Origin: Terrisporobacter glycolicus ATCC 14880 = DSM 1288
Lineage (GTDB): Bacteria > Bacillota > Clostridia > Peptostreptococcales > Peptostreptococcaceae
Direction of reading: 5' to 3'
Assembly (NCBI RefSeq): GCF_036812735.1
Contig: NZ_CP117523.1
Location: forward strand, 2,790,001-2,854,000
DNA: 64,000 nt
How positions within the stretch are numbered: the stretch's first letter is position 1; the number at the start of each line of letters is the position of its first letter. The translations under genes were made by a program, and so were the position numbers. Under the pieces are notes generated by a model. It was not told the DNA's origin, did no database searches, and was given only the letters and a program-made list of their open reading frames with translations. Positions 43,955 through 52,635 of the stretch are shown here, piece after piece.

Positions 43955-44114
43955 ATAAATCACATCCTTTACTTTCATTTGTTTTTATTATATTAAACAA
44001 ATATGTAGAACTTATGGAGTTTTATAAATTTTTCAAATTATATATTGTACTTCATATATAATAAAATTATAATTTACATAATATATAAAATAATTAATAA
44101 GAAAGGGTTTTGAT

Positions 44115-44798
44115 ATGAAAATAACATATATTCATCATAGTAGCTTTGTTGTAGAACTTAAGAATTGCATATTGCTTTTCGACTATTTCCAAGGAAATCT
44201 TCCAGAATTTAATAATGATAAAAAGCTGTATGTATTTGCTAGTCATTCTCATCACGACCATTTTAATGATAGTATTTTTGAACTAAAAAAAGTACATCCT
44301 GACGTAACTTATATATTATCAAAGGATATAAATACTACAAAATCTAAAAATATAAGACTTATAGATTCAAATGAAAAAATAGTAATTGATAATTTAGAAA
44401 TAGAAACTCTACAATCTAGCGACTTAGGTGTGGCATTTATTGTAAAAATCGAAAACAAAAGAATTTATCATGGGGGAGATTTAAACTGGTGGCACTGGGA
44501 AGGAGAAAACTCTCCTGAAGAAAATGCTCATGCTGAAAATTTATTTAAGAATTCTATAGATAAGATAAAAGAAATAAACATAGATGTAGCTTTTTTACCT
44601 TTGGATTCTCGACAAGGAAATCAATATTATTTAGGTTTTGATTATTTTATGAAAAATACTAATACTAAAATAGCATTTCCTATGCATTTTTGGAACAACT
44701 ACTCTTTAGTTAAAACATTTAAAACTTCTAATCATGCTTTAAATTATAAAGATAAAATATTAGAAATAAATCATGACAATGAGGAATTTCGACTTTAA
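44115..44798 (+). CDS. Metallo-beta-lactamase-fold hydrolase (UlaG-like)
   Basis: A 227-residue MBL-fold protein with the metal-binding HSHHDH (residues 44-49), a later IYHGGDLNWWHW segment and a C-terminal AFPMHFWNN histidine. This is the compact UlaG-like group of metal-dependent hydrolases; the substrate is unknown. An AAAGGG site precedes the ATG. It stands alone, divergent from mgtE and convergent with the transpeptidase gene. Confidence 0.9.
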   Translation: MKITYIHHSSFVVELKNCILLFDYFQGNLPEFNNDKKLYVFASHSHHDHFNDSIFELKKVHPDVTYILSKDINTTKSKNIRLIDSNEKIVIDNLEIETLQSSDLGVAFIVKIENKRIYHGGDLNWWHWEGENSPEENAHAENLFKNSIDKIKEINIDVAFLPLDSRQGNQYYLGFDYFMKNTNTKIAFPMHFWNNYSLVKTFKTSNHALNYKDKILEINHDNEEFRL

Positions 44799-44804
44799 AA
44801 TAAA

Positions 44805-44830
44805 AGGTCAACTTATAAAAGTTGACCTTC
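44805..44830. terminator. Bidirectional intrinsic terminator
   Basis: An 11-bp perfect stem (44805-44815 with 44820-44830) with a 4-nt loop between convergent genes. Confidence 0.85.
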
Positions 44831-44834
44831 TTTA

Positions 44835-46856
44835 TTATTTATCATCTAAAAGATGTCTTTTCATTATATTTTTCACTTTAGGTACTAAATATTTTGATGT
44901 TGATTTGTCTTTCATATCTTCCATAACCATTGAGATAGCTAACTTAGAGTCATCTAAATCAACTGCAACAAACCAACTATTTTCATTTCCACTCTTATCT
45001 TCCTTAGTTGATTTTATTTCTGCTGTTCCCGTTTTACCTGCCAAGTTAACTCCATCTATTTTACATAAATGTCCACTTCCACTATCATCATCTATAACAC
45101 CAGAAAAGTCCTTTTGTAATTCTTTTAAATCTTCTTTTCTTATAGCTCTATTATATACTTTTTCTTCCTTATTTTCGCTTATCACAAGTCTTGGAGTCAT
45201 AATCTCACCTTCATTTGCTAAAGCTGAATACGCCATAGTTATTTGCAAAGGAGTTGTTAGAACTTCTCCTTGTCCGTAACCTGTATCTCCAAGTAAAATT
45301 TGATTTTTTATTGTACCACTATTTGAGATTTGAGATTTCGCCATAGGGTATTCAAAGTTCATATCTAACCCTAAGCCAAACTTCTTAGCTCCCTCTATAA
45401 AATTCTCACTACCTACTTTAATAGCCTTATCTGCAAAATAAATATTGTCAGAGTTTATAACCGCATCATATAAATTTACAGAACTTATATCTTTTACTCT
45501 AGTAACTTTATAATTTCCCCACGAAGATGATTTTTGCCAATTTAGTCCTTCTATTTTCATCTTTTCATTTGGATTTATTATTTTATTTTCCAATCCTATA
45601 GATGCTGTTATAAGTTTCATAGTAGAACCTGGTGAGTATAAATCGTTTGCTCTATTATCAAAACATGCATTATTATTTTCTTCCCATTCTTTTGCTATCT
45701 CCTTAGTTTTGTAAGTTACCATAGTGTTAGAGTCATAAGAAGGTGAGCTAACCATTGCCAACACTTCCCCATTAGTTGAGTTCATAGCTATGGATGCTCC
45801 TTTTTCTTTTTCCATTTGATCATATATTTCTTTTTGTAGCTTTGAATCTATTGCTAACTTTATATCTTCTCCATCACTGACTTTTGTCTTAGCTACGGTT
45901 ACATTACTGCCTTCTCTTTCAATATATATATGAGCTCCGTCTGTCGCTCTTAATTTATCTTCATAAACTTGTTCCAATCCATTTTTACCTATTTGACTAC
46001 TACTTGTGTAGTTTTTATCAGATTTTTTCTCCAACTCTTCTGATGTTATATTACCTACATATCCTAACAGACTTCCAAAAGCCTCACCTTTTACATAAAC
46101 TCTAGATGTTAACTGTTGTATAGTTATTCCTTTTATTTTCGAAACTTTATCTAGCTTATCATTTTCATATTTTGAAAGAATTACAATGTTTGTAGCATAC
46201 TCTGTATTAGCGTTACTTTCAATTTTCTTTTCTATGTATTCTTCACTTATATCAAGTATTTTAGCTAAATCTTTTATACTCTCTTTTTTAAATGCCTTAC
46301 TGTCTATGTTCACATAATTTGCTTCTCCATTGTATGCTAGCAAGTTTCCATCTCTATCTAGTATTTTTCCTCTATTTCCCTTAATTATTTCAACTTTTAT
46401 CTTATCTCCTTTAACCATGTCAGGTAAAATTAAACCTTCATCCCAACTTATCTTATATTTATTATCTTCTTTTTTTAGCTTAATTGTTGCATCATCATAT
46501 TTTAATTTTCCTCCAATAGTATTCATAGAAACAGTAATAGGTATTTCTAATTTATTTTTAATATCTCCCACATCTACTTTTATGTTACTTACATTCATAG
46601 CTGAATAAATTGCTGAGTATTTTTTTACAAATTCTTCTTTTCCACCAAACTCTTCTTTTATGTAGTTTTTAGAATCTGTTGTTAAACTTTCGTATAATTC
46701 ACCGTAATTTTTTTCATTTAACAACTTATTATAGCTGTTTACAGTATTTTTTATTTCATCCTTGTTGCTACAACCACTCAGTACAAATACTGCCATAATC
46801 ATCATGATAATAAATACTAACATACTTAATTTTTTATTTCTAATCATTATCACCAT
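44835..46856 (-). CDS. Class B penicillin-binding protein, PBP2a/MecA-like lipoprotein
   Basis: A 673-residue lipoprotein. The lipobox LSGC places the lipid-modified Cys at residue 29. An NTF2-like MecA_N domain (about 33-145) precedes the PBP dimerisation region (about 150-310) and the transpeptidase domain. The active-site motifs are S411-T-M-K, S469-D-N and K608-T-G. This layout is that of MecA (PBP2a) and enterococcal PBP5, low-affinity enzymes that can give beta-lactam resistance. Clostridia commonly carry such proteins, so resistance is not proven. A GAGGGGAG site touches the first ATG; the GTG two codons on is a possible start. Confidence 0.94.
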   Translation of the reverse strand: MVIMIRNKKLSMLVFIIMMIMAVFVLSGCSNKDEIKNTVNSYNKLLNEKNYGELYESLTTDSKNYIKEEFGGKEEFVKKYSAIYSAMNVSNIKVDVGDIKNKLEIPITVSMNTIGGKLKYDDATIKLKKEDNKYKISWDEGLILPDMVKGDKIKVEIIKGNRGKILDRDGNLLAYNGEANYVNIDSKAFKKESIKDLAKILDISEEYIEKKIESNANTEYATNIVILSKYENDKLDKVSKIKGITIQQLTSRVYVKGEAFGSLLGYVGNITSEELEKKSDKNYTSSSQIGKNGLEQVYEDKLRATDGAHIYIEREGSNVTVAKTKVSDGEDIKLAIDSKLQKEIYDQMEKEKGASIAMNSTNGEVLAMVSSPSYDSNTMVTYKTKEIAKEWEENNNACFDNRANDLYSPGSTMKLITASIGLENKIINPNEKMKIEGLNWQKSSSWGNYKVTRVKDISSVNLYDAVINSDNIYFADKAIKVGSENFIEGAKKFGLGLDMNFEYPMAKSQISNSGTIKNQILLGDTGYGQGEVLTTPLQITMAYSALANEGEIMTPRLVISENKEEKVYNRAIRKEDLKELQKDFSGVIDDDSGSGHLCKIDGVNLAGKTGTAEIKSTKEDKSGNENSWFVAVDLDDSKLAISMVMEDMKDKSTSKYLVPKVKNIMKRHLLDDK

Positions 46857-47025
46857 TCTCCCCTCATAAATTAATTTTTTAATTACCCCACTATTATTTT
46901 ACTCTTTATTTATTAGACCTTTATATTTCATAAAAGGTTTTAACTTATTTATATTTTTTAAATTGCAACTATATATACTCTGTTATATAATAAGTTCTTA
47001 TTAGAAGTTTAAAGGAGGTACTGAT

Positions 47026-48015
47026 TTGAATTTAATTGATATATATAGTAATGATTTTCCTGTTTTCATAAAGGAGTTAATAAATACGCCTGAGTTTAAA
47101 AGACTTAGCAATGTTGGTATGAACTGTGGATGCGAATATACTAGTTTTCCCATATTTTCCAAAGGAAAGGATTATACTAGATATGAGCATAGTATAGGTG
47201 TTGCTCTTATAATTTGGCACTTTACAAAGGATATAAAACGATCTATAGCAGGTCTTTTACACGATATTAGTTCTCCCGTATTTGCTCATGTAATTGACTT
47301 TTTAAATGGAGATCATGAAACTCAAGAATCTACAGAAGAAAAAACGGAAGAAATTATAGCAAATTCTATGGACATACAAGAAATATTAAAAAAATATAAT
47401 TTAAGCACTAAAGACGTTTATGACTATCATATGTATCCTATCGCAGATAACGATTCTCCTCTTCTTTCTGCAGATAGACTAGAGTACACTTTAGGTAATG
47501 CTTTTTACTATGGTTTTAAATCCATGGAAGAAATAAGAGATATGTATGAAGATTTAGTAGTAAGTATAAATGAATTTGAAGAAAGTGAAATTTCATTTAG
47601 TACTTTAGATAAAGCTATAGAGTTCACATCTGTATCCATTGAAAATTCTAAAGTATATAGTTCTAATGTAGATAGATTTGCCATGCAATACTTAGCTGAT
47701 TTATTAAAATTGGCAGTAAGCAAAAGAGTTATAAGTATGAAGGATTTATATACTGTAGAAAATCAGGTTATTTCTAAGTTAAAAAAAGATGAAGAATTAA
47801 AGTCTCTGTGGAAGGATTTCACAAAGCTTTCTCAAATATTTACTAGCAAAGAAAAACCTGAATACGGATACTGGGTTAATATCCCTGCTAAAAAAAGATA
47901 TATAAATCCTCAAGTAGTTTCTAAAGGAAGAGTTTCTAATTTATCTAAAAATTTATCAAGAGAAATAGATGATTTCTTAAATGTTGATTTTAATATTTGG
48001 TTAAGTGGAAAATAA
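47026..48015 (+). CDS. HD-domain phosphohydrolase
   Basis: A 329-residue HD-superfamily protein. The metal ligands are visible as H55 (YTRYEHSIGVAL), H79-D80 (AGLLHDISS) and H88 (VFAHVIDF), with a later Asp in LSADRLEYTL. This resembles dNTP- or nucleotide-phosphohydrolase HD proteins; the substrate is unknown. The start codon is TTG, with a consensus AAAGGAGG seven to eight bases before it. It stands alone between divergent pbp and convergent UPF0316 genes. Confidence 0.92.
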   Translation: MNLIDIYSNDFPVFIKELINTPEFKRLSNVGMNCGCEYTSFPIFSKGKDYTRYEHSIGVALIIWHFTKDIKRSIAGLLHDISSPVFAHVIDFLNGDHETQESTEEKTEEIIANSMDIQEILKKYNLSTKDVYDYHMYPIADNDSPLLSADRLEYTLGNAFYYGFKSMEEIRDMYEDLVVSINEFEESEISFSTLDKAIEFTSVSIENSKVYSSNVDRFAMQYLADLLKLAVSKRVISMKDLYTVENQVISKLKKDEELKSLWKDFTKLSQIFTSKEKPEYGYWVNIPAKKRYINPQVVSKGRVSNLSKNLSREIDDFLNVDFNIWLSGK

Positions 48016-48022
48016 AATTTTG

Positions 48023-48050
48023 AAGGTGGTACCTTTTTTGATACCACCTT
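48023..48050 (+). terminator. Intrinsic terminator after HD-domain gene
   Basis: A 9-bp perfect stem (48023-48031 with 48042-48050) with a 10-nt loop and T-rich end, 8 bp past the stop. Confidence 0.75.
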
Positions 48051-48116
48051 TTAATAAAAACAAATAAGTTTTAATTTTAAATATACTATTTTATAATACC
48101 TAATTATAATTAAAAA

Positions 48117-48635
48117 TCACTGCGTAGAATGTTTGTTTAAATATCCACCTTTAAAATGTGCCAATTCAAAGGATATTATAAAGGCTTCTGGCTCTAATTG
48201 TTCAGTTATTTTTATAACTTCTTTCTCTCTTACTCTATGAGTCATAACCTCTAATCTATATCTTGTTTCATTATTTCGTCCTTTTCCTTCAAGTTTTGTA
48301 ACTCCGAATTTATGACCTCTTAATATATTTATTAAATCATCATTTTCCTTCGTTAAATTAATTTGCACTACTCTATATCCTATAGCAAGTTTCTTTTCTA
48401 ATTTTCCTCCTAAGTATACCCCTATAGCATAACCAAAAACATAAGCAACAATATTATATATGTTAGTTAAATCAGAAAATACAATTCCTAAACTTACAAT
48501 ATAAATTATTCCTTCTACAAATGCTGCGAAAGGAGCTTTTTTGTCTTCACCTTTTACAACAAGCACCGTTCTAAGAGATAAAACAGGTACATATATTAGC
48601 TGTAAAACAAATATTAGTATAACTTTAGCAATCAT
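48117..48635 (-). CDS. UPF0316 / DUF2179 membrane protein
   Basis: A 172-residue protein with three membrane helices (about residues 1-95) and a cytoplasmic C-terminal DUF2179-type domain (VQINLTKENDDLINILR, then RYRLEVMTHRVREKEVIK). The N-terminal YVPVLSLRTVLVVKGEDK is typical of UPF0316. The function is unknown. The ATG at 48635 follows GGAGG; the longer frame to 48656 overlaps that site. Confidence 0.9.
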   Translation of the reverse strand: MIAKVILIFVLQLIYVPVLSLRTVLVVKGEDKKAPFAAFVEGIIYIVSLGIVFSDLTNIYNIVAYVFGYAIGVYLGGKLEKKLAIGYRVVQINLTKENDDLINILRGHKFGVTKLEGKGRNNETRYRLEVMTHRVREKEVIKITEQLEPEAFIISFELAHFKGGYLNKHSTQ

Positions 48636-48739
48636 AAGGCCTCCATAAATTCCCATCTAGTTATTAATATAATTTAAAATTATATAAAATGTCTCAACCA
48701 TATCATTATTTTTTAATTTTTCTTTATTTTCGCAAAATT

Positions 48740-49348
48740 TTAACTAGGATACATTTCTATAATTATCATTCCCCCCTTCTCTTCATATCCTGTATTCCAT
48801 AATTCTTTAATTGAAATCCAGTTATAGCCACCATAGGTAGCTATTTTTATTGATAATTCATTGTCAGTTTTTTCATATCCAACAATTAAAAACCAATGCC
48901 AAACAAGTTCTTTTAACTGTGAATTTTTATGCTTTAATAAAAGAAAGGGTATTGGTATGTCTTTATTTATCTGATTTATAATTACTTTTTCTCCGTCAAC
49001 CAATGAGTTATCTCCAGAAAACGCTGTCATCTTTATTTCTTTGTCATTAACATCTTCTAGATATTTTCCAAACCCATCTATATATAATTGTAAAGTATTG
49101 ATTCCTGTCATTCTTGGACGAAGATAAGGTTTCATAATATGTGAGAATTTTATATAATCTGCTTTTGTTAAGGCACTTACATCAAATGGGTATAAGTGCT
49201 CACTATTTTTAAGTATGTTTAAATAAACACATAAGTCACAGGCTGTAACGGCCGCACAACCTCCTAATTTCATCATGGGATCTATAAACCAATTTTGACT
49301 TCCACCATAATGATCTTCTATATTAAAATATGTTAATTCTTTTTTCAT
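48740..49348 (-). CDS. Putative papain-like (C39-type) cysteine peptidase-fold protein
   Basis: A 202-residue cytoplasmic protein. A Cys in GGCAAVTACDL near residue 31, a His in WHWFLIVGYE near residue 161, and an Asn/Trp in GGYNWI near residue 183 are in the order and spacing of C39-like papain-fold enzymes. No signal peptide is seen. The fold is inferred from these three motifs alone; no family name is certain. It is a single gene with an AAAGGAA ribosome-binding site. Confidence 0.6.
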   Translation of the reverse strand: MKKELTYFNIEDHYGGSQNWFIDPMMKLGGCAAVTACDLCVYLNILKNSEHLYPFDVSALTKADYIKFSHIMKPYLRPRMTGINTLQLYIDGFGKYLEDVNDKEIKMTAFSGDNSLVDGEKVIINQINKDIPIPFLLLKHKNSQLKELVWHWFLIVGYEKTDNELSIKIATYGGYNWISIKELWNTGYEEKGGMIIIEMYPS

Positions 49349-49464
49349 AGTTAGTATTTCCTTTCAAATATCATCCCCTCAAGTACATATTAGCACCTTT
49401 AATATTATATTAAAACTAAAAGTATCTATTAAAATTCCTACATATTTATACAATATAATTAAAA

Positions 49465-49502
49465 ATCCTTAGAAGCTGTCAAAATCGACTATTTCTAAGG
49501 AT
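49465..49502 (-). terminator. Intrinsic terminator of the AICAR transformylase gene
   Basis: A 10-bp stem (49465-49474 with 49493-49502) with an 18-nt loop and a run of five T on the minus strand, just after the stop. Confidence 0.7.
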
Positions 49503-49508
49503 ATATAT

Positions 49509-50687
49509 TTAATGATGGAATAATCTAATGCCTGTAAATGCCATTATCATATTGTATTTATCACAACATTTTATAACAAGATCATCCCTTAGGGAACCTC
49601 CTGGTTGTGCTATATATTCAACTCCACTTTTGTATGCTCTTTCAATATTGTCTGAGAAAGGGAAAAATGCATCTGAGCCTAATGTTACTTTTTCATTTTT
49701 TGAAACCCATAATATTTTTTCTTCTCTAGTAAATGCTTTTGGCTTTGTTTTAAATATATTTTGCCATTTTCCTTCAGCAAGAACATCCTCATATTCATCT
49801 CCAATATATACGTCTATTGCGTTGTCCCTTTCTGCACGACTAAGTGTGTCAATAAACTCCAAATCAAAAACTTGTGGTGATTGACGAAGATACCAGTTAT
49901 CAGCTTTCTGCCCTGCCAGTCTTGTGCAATGTACTCTTGATTGCTGACCGGCCCCAACACCTATGGTTTGACCATTTTTCACATAACAAACTGAATTAGA
50001 CTGTGTGTATTTAAGTGTAATAAGAGCTATCTTCATATCCATAAGTGCTAACTCTGGAATTTTATTATTTTTAGTCACAACATTTGATAAAAGCTCATCA
50101 TTAATGATAAGTTCATTACTACCTTGTTCAAAAATAATTCCATATACTTGCTTTTTCTCAATAGGATTTGGAACATAAGATTGGTCTATTTGTATAATAT
50201 TATATTTACCCTTCTTTTTGCTTTTAAGTATTTCTAAAGCTTCTTTGGAATAAGCTGGTGCTATAACTCCATCTGAAACTTCTCTTTGGATAATCCTAGC
50301 AGTTTGAATATCACACTCATCTGACAATGCAATAAAATCACCATAAGATGACATTCTATCAGCTCCTCGTGCTCTAGCATAAGCGCTAGCAAGGGGTGAT
50401 AATTCTCCCAAATCATCTACCCAGTATATTTTATCAAGTATGTCATCTAGTGGTAGTCCAACTGCTGCACCAGCTGGTGACACATGTTTAAAAGAAGTAG
50501 CAGCAGGAAGACCTGTAACTTTTTTTAATTCTTTTACTAGCTGCCATCCATTAAGAGCGTCAAGAAAGTTTATATACCCTGGGTTTCCGTTTAATACAGT
50601 AACAGGTAAATCCTTATTTTCTTCTATAAATACTCTTGATGGTTTTTGATTTGGATTGCATCCATATTTTAGTGATATTTCTTTCAT
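49509..50687 (-). CDS. Stand-alone AICAR transformylase (PurH C-terminal type)
   Basis: A 392-residue phosphoribosylaminoimidazolecarboxamide formyltransferase, which adds the penultimate carbon of the purine ring. It corresponds to the C-terminal domain of bifunctional PurH and lacks the IMP cyclohydrolase domain. Catalytic motifs TSFKHVSPAGAAVG and the C-terminal AQPGGSLRDD and AFTGIRLFHH are visible. IMP cyclohydrolase must be encoded elsewhere. A ZTP riboswitch lies upstream, matching the enzyme's substrate, AICAR. Stand-alone enzymes are known in clostridia. Confidence 0.95.
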   Translation of the reverse strand: MKEISLKYGCNPNQKPSRVFIEENKDLPVTVLNGNPGYINFLDALNGWQLVKELKKVTGLPAATSFKHVSPAGAAVGLPLDDILDKIYWVDDLGELSPLASAYARARGADRMSSYGDFIALSDECDIQTARIIQREVSDGVIAPAYSKEALEILKSKKKGKYNIIQIDQSYVPNPIEKKQVYGIIFEQGSNELIINDELLSNVVTKNNKIPELALMDMKIALITLKYTQSNSVCYVKNGQTIGVGAGQQSRVHCTRLAGQKADNWYLRQSPQVFDLEFIDTLSRAERDNAIDVYIGDEYEDVLAEGKWQNIFKTKPKAFTREEKILWVSKNEKVTLGSDAFFPFSDNIERAYKSGVEYIAQPGGSLRDDLVIKCCDKYNMIMAFTGIRLFHH

Positions 50688-50737
50688 AGTAATACCTCCC
50701 TATATTCTACTTGCATCCATAGTAAGTTTTATTGCAT

Positions 50738-50862
50738 AAAAAAACGCCTGGACGCATTTATATAATGCTGCCCAGACGGTCGACTAATCTTTATTAATAC
50801 ACTCCCTGTAGGTAATCCTACTCAGGTAACACCTGTTTCCGTCAGTTGTGTATCTATTAATA
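50738..50862 (-). promoter_or_regulatory. ZTP (pfl) riboswitch with terminator
   Basis: On the minus strand the leader contains ACTGACGG near 50842, a short hairpin region with GGGAGTG, a linker, and the conserved CCGTCTGGGCAG near 50770-50781. An overlapping terminator hairpin with CGTCCAGGCG follows and ends in seven T (50738-50744). ZMP/ZTP binding would form the pseudoknot with the CTGGGC strand and prevent the terminator, switching on the AICAR transformylase gene. The pfl motif was recognised by eye; no covariance model was run. Confidence 0.82.
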
Positions 50863-50922
50863 ATGATAGTTGAAATATTTTTATACTGCAATATAAAATA
50901 TTAGTTCTATTTACAAATTACT

Positions 50923-51558
50923 TTATTTAATTTTATAAACAGCTGGTTTATGAAGTATTATATACCTTTCAATAATATTCATTACTTCGTATATCCATTG
51001 TAGTTCATTAGTTTTTGCTTTATTTTCTAATATAATATTTTTAATTAAATCTGTTTTATACAATTTGCCCCAGATAACATTTTTTACTCTTTCATTTATT
51101 TTTAATTCTTCCATTAAACATTTATTATCTAATATTAATCCTTCACCATCTTCTTCACTATATTTATCGTCATATAATAACTTATCAAAATATACATCAT
51201 ATGAATCTACTTGTATTGCATCTGAGTTGTATTTTTCTTGTTTTTCTACCATAAGGCTTATCATATTTTTGTCTAACCAGCTATTCTTGCTATCAACATA
51301 TAATATATATTGGCCTGTTACATTTTCTGTTGCATAATTTATGCCCTCACAAAGATTATGATTTTCCATATTAAGTAATCTAATTCTTTTATCAAATCGA
51401 GCATAACCCATAGCAATTTGCTTCGAATTATCTGTGCTTCCATTATCAACTAAGATTATTTCCATATTTGTATATGTTTGATTTTTAATACTATCTAAAC
51501 ACCTATTTAAATTTTCTTCTGCATTATATATTGGCACTATCACACTAACTTTGTACAT
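50923..51558 (-). CDS. Family 2 glycosyltransferase
   Basis: A 211-residue GT-A-fold enzyme: VSVIVPIYNAEENLNRCLDSI at the N terminus (seen in parts VSVIVPIYNAE and NRCLDSI), VDNGSTDNS for nucleotide binding, and YVDSKNSWLD in place of the usual DxD. It is shorter than most GT2 proteins and has no membrane helix. The donor and acceptor are unknown. The ATG at 51558 follows GGGGGAG; the longer frame to 51573 overlaps this. It stands alone. Confidence 0.9.
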   Translation of the reverse strand: MYKVSVIVPIYNAEENLNRCLDSIKNQTYTNMEIILVDNGSTDNSKQIAMGYARFDKRIRLLNMENHNLCEGINYATENVTGQYILYVDSKNSWLDKNMISLMVEKQEKYNSDAIQVDSYDVYFDKLLYDDKYSEEDGEGLILDNKCLMEELKINERVKNVIWGKLYKTDLIKNIILENKAKTNELQWIYEVMNIIERYIILHKPAVYKIK

Positions 51559-51960
51559 TTTCTCTCCCCCCATAGATTACCTTGTACATTTTCCTTTGAT
51601 TCTTATTGAAAATATTAACTCCCCATAATTAATATTTTTAATCCTATCATATAGTAATACTATTTATAGATAATTTCCTATTATACAAAAGTATTATTTT
51701 TGATTATCACATGTGAATTTATCTTTTGATCTACTAATAAATTCTTTATTTTACTTTACATCCCTTGTTATTTTTATTATATTTTTCCCCTGAAATTCTT
51801 CATAAAGCGATAAACTACCTAATAATATTAAGTATTTATAGTTTATATACAAAATTAAAATAAGAGAGCTTATTTATCTACAATAGATTAACAAACTCCC
51901 TTATTTGCGCAAATATATATGCAATATTTTTATATTTTTCAATTACCTTTTTATTATATA
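51559..51960. other. Non-coding gap, about 400 bp
   Basis: No ORF with a ribosome-binding site was found on either strand. The part nearest 51900 holds the terminator of the ABC genes. The rest is AT-rich with the promoter region of the glycosyltransferase gene presumably at its left end. Nothing else is recognised. Confidence 0.6.
51858..51906 (-). terminator. Probable terminator after ABC ATPase gene
   Basis: An 11-bp stem with one G-U wobble on the minus strand (51858-51868 with 51896-51906), a long 27-nt loop and a T-rich end, about 55 bp past the ATPase stop. Confidence 0.45.
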
Positions 51961-52623
51961 CTATGCAACATTACCATCTTTTATAGTTATAACCTTGTCT
52001 GCCATTTTAGCTATGTCATTATTATGAGTTATCATAATCAAAGTTTGTCCAAATTCATTTACACATTTCTTTAACAAATCCATAACTTCATTAGTAGTTT
52101 TTGTATCTAAATTTCCTGTAGGCTCATCTGCAAATATAATTTCTGGTTTATTTGCAAGAGCCCTAGCGATAGCAACTCTTTGTTGTTGACCTCCACTTAA
52201 TTCATTTGGAAATTTATTTATCTTATCTTTTAGTCCCAAAATACTAATAAGGCTATCTACATATTTCTTATCTATTTTTTTATTATCTATATTTATAGGA
52301 AGTACTATGTTTTCATAAATATTAACTACTGGTATTAAGTTAAAACTTTGAAAGATAAATCCAAACTTTTCTATTCTTAATTTTGATAATTTATCTTCTG
52401 ACAACTTGGATATATCTTGGTCATTAAGAAGTACTTTTCCACTTGTAATGCTATCTAACCCGGCCATACAATGAAGCAATGTACTTTTTCCACTTCCACT
52501 TGGACCTATTATTGTGGTAAACTTTCCTTTTTCAAAAGACAAATTAATATTATTTAAAGCCTGTACTTTATTCTCGCCTTTTCCATATGTTTTACTTAAA
52601 TTTATTACATCTAATATACTCAT
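51961..52623 (-). CDS. ABC transporter ATP-binding protein (MacB/LolD type)
   Basis: A 220-residue ATPase with Walker A IGPSGSGKSTLLH, signature LSGGQQQRVAIARAL, Walker B EIIFADEPTGNLD and H-loop MITHNNDIA. It starts 12 bp after the permease gene and forms one transporter with it. The nearby AgrA/AgrC-like pair and the LytTR sites upstream of the permease suggest their control of this unit. Confidence 0.96.
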   Translation of the reverse strand: MSILDVINLSKTYGKGENKVQALNNINLSFEKGKFTTIIGPSGSGKSTLLHCMAGLDSITSGKVLLNDQDISKLSEDKLSKLRIEKFGFIFQSFNLIPVVNIYENIVLPINIDNKKIDKKYVDSLISILGLKDKINKFPNELSGGQQQRVAIARALANKPEIIFADEPTGNLDTKTTNEVMDLLKKCVNEFGQTLIMITHNNDIAKMADKVITIKDGNVA

Positions 52624-52635
52624 ATCATCATCTCC

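Noticed and set aside
43860-44100. M-box Mg2+ riboswitch upstream of mgtE
   Set aside because: The conserved M-box segments were not seen on the minus strand; only a simple hairpin and a short ORF are present.
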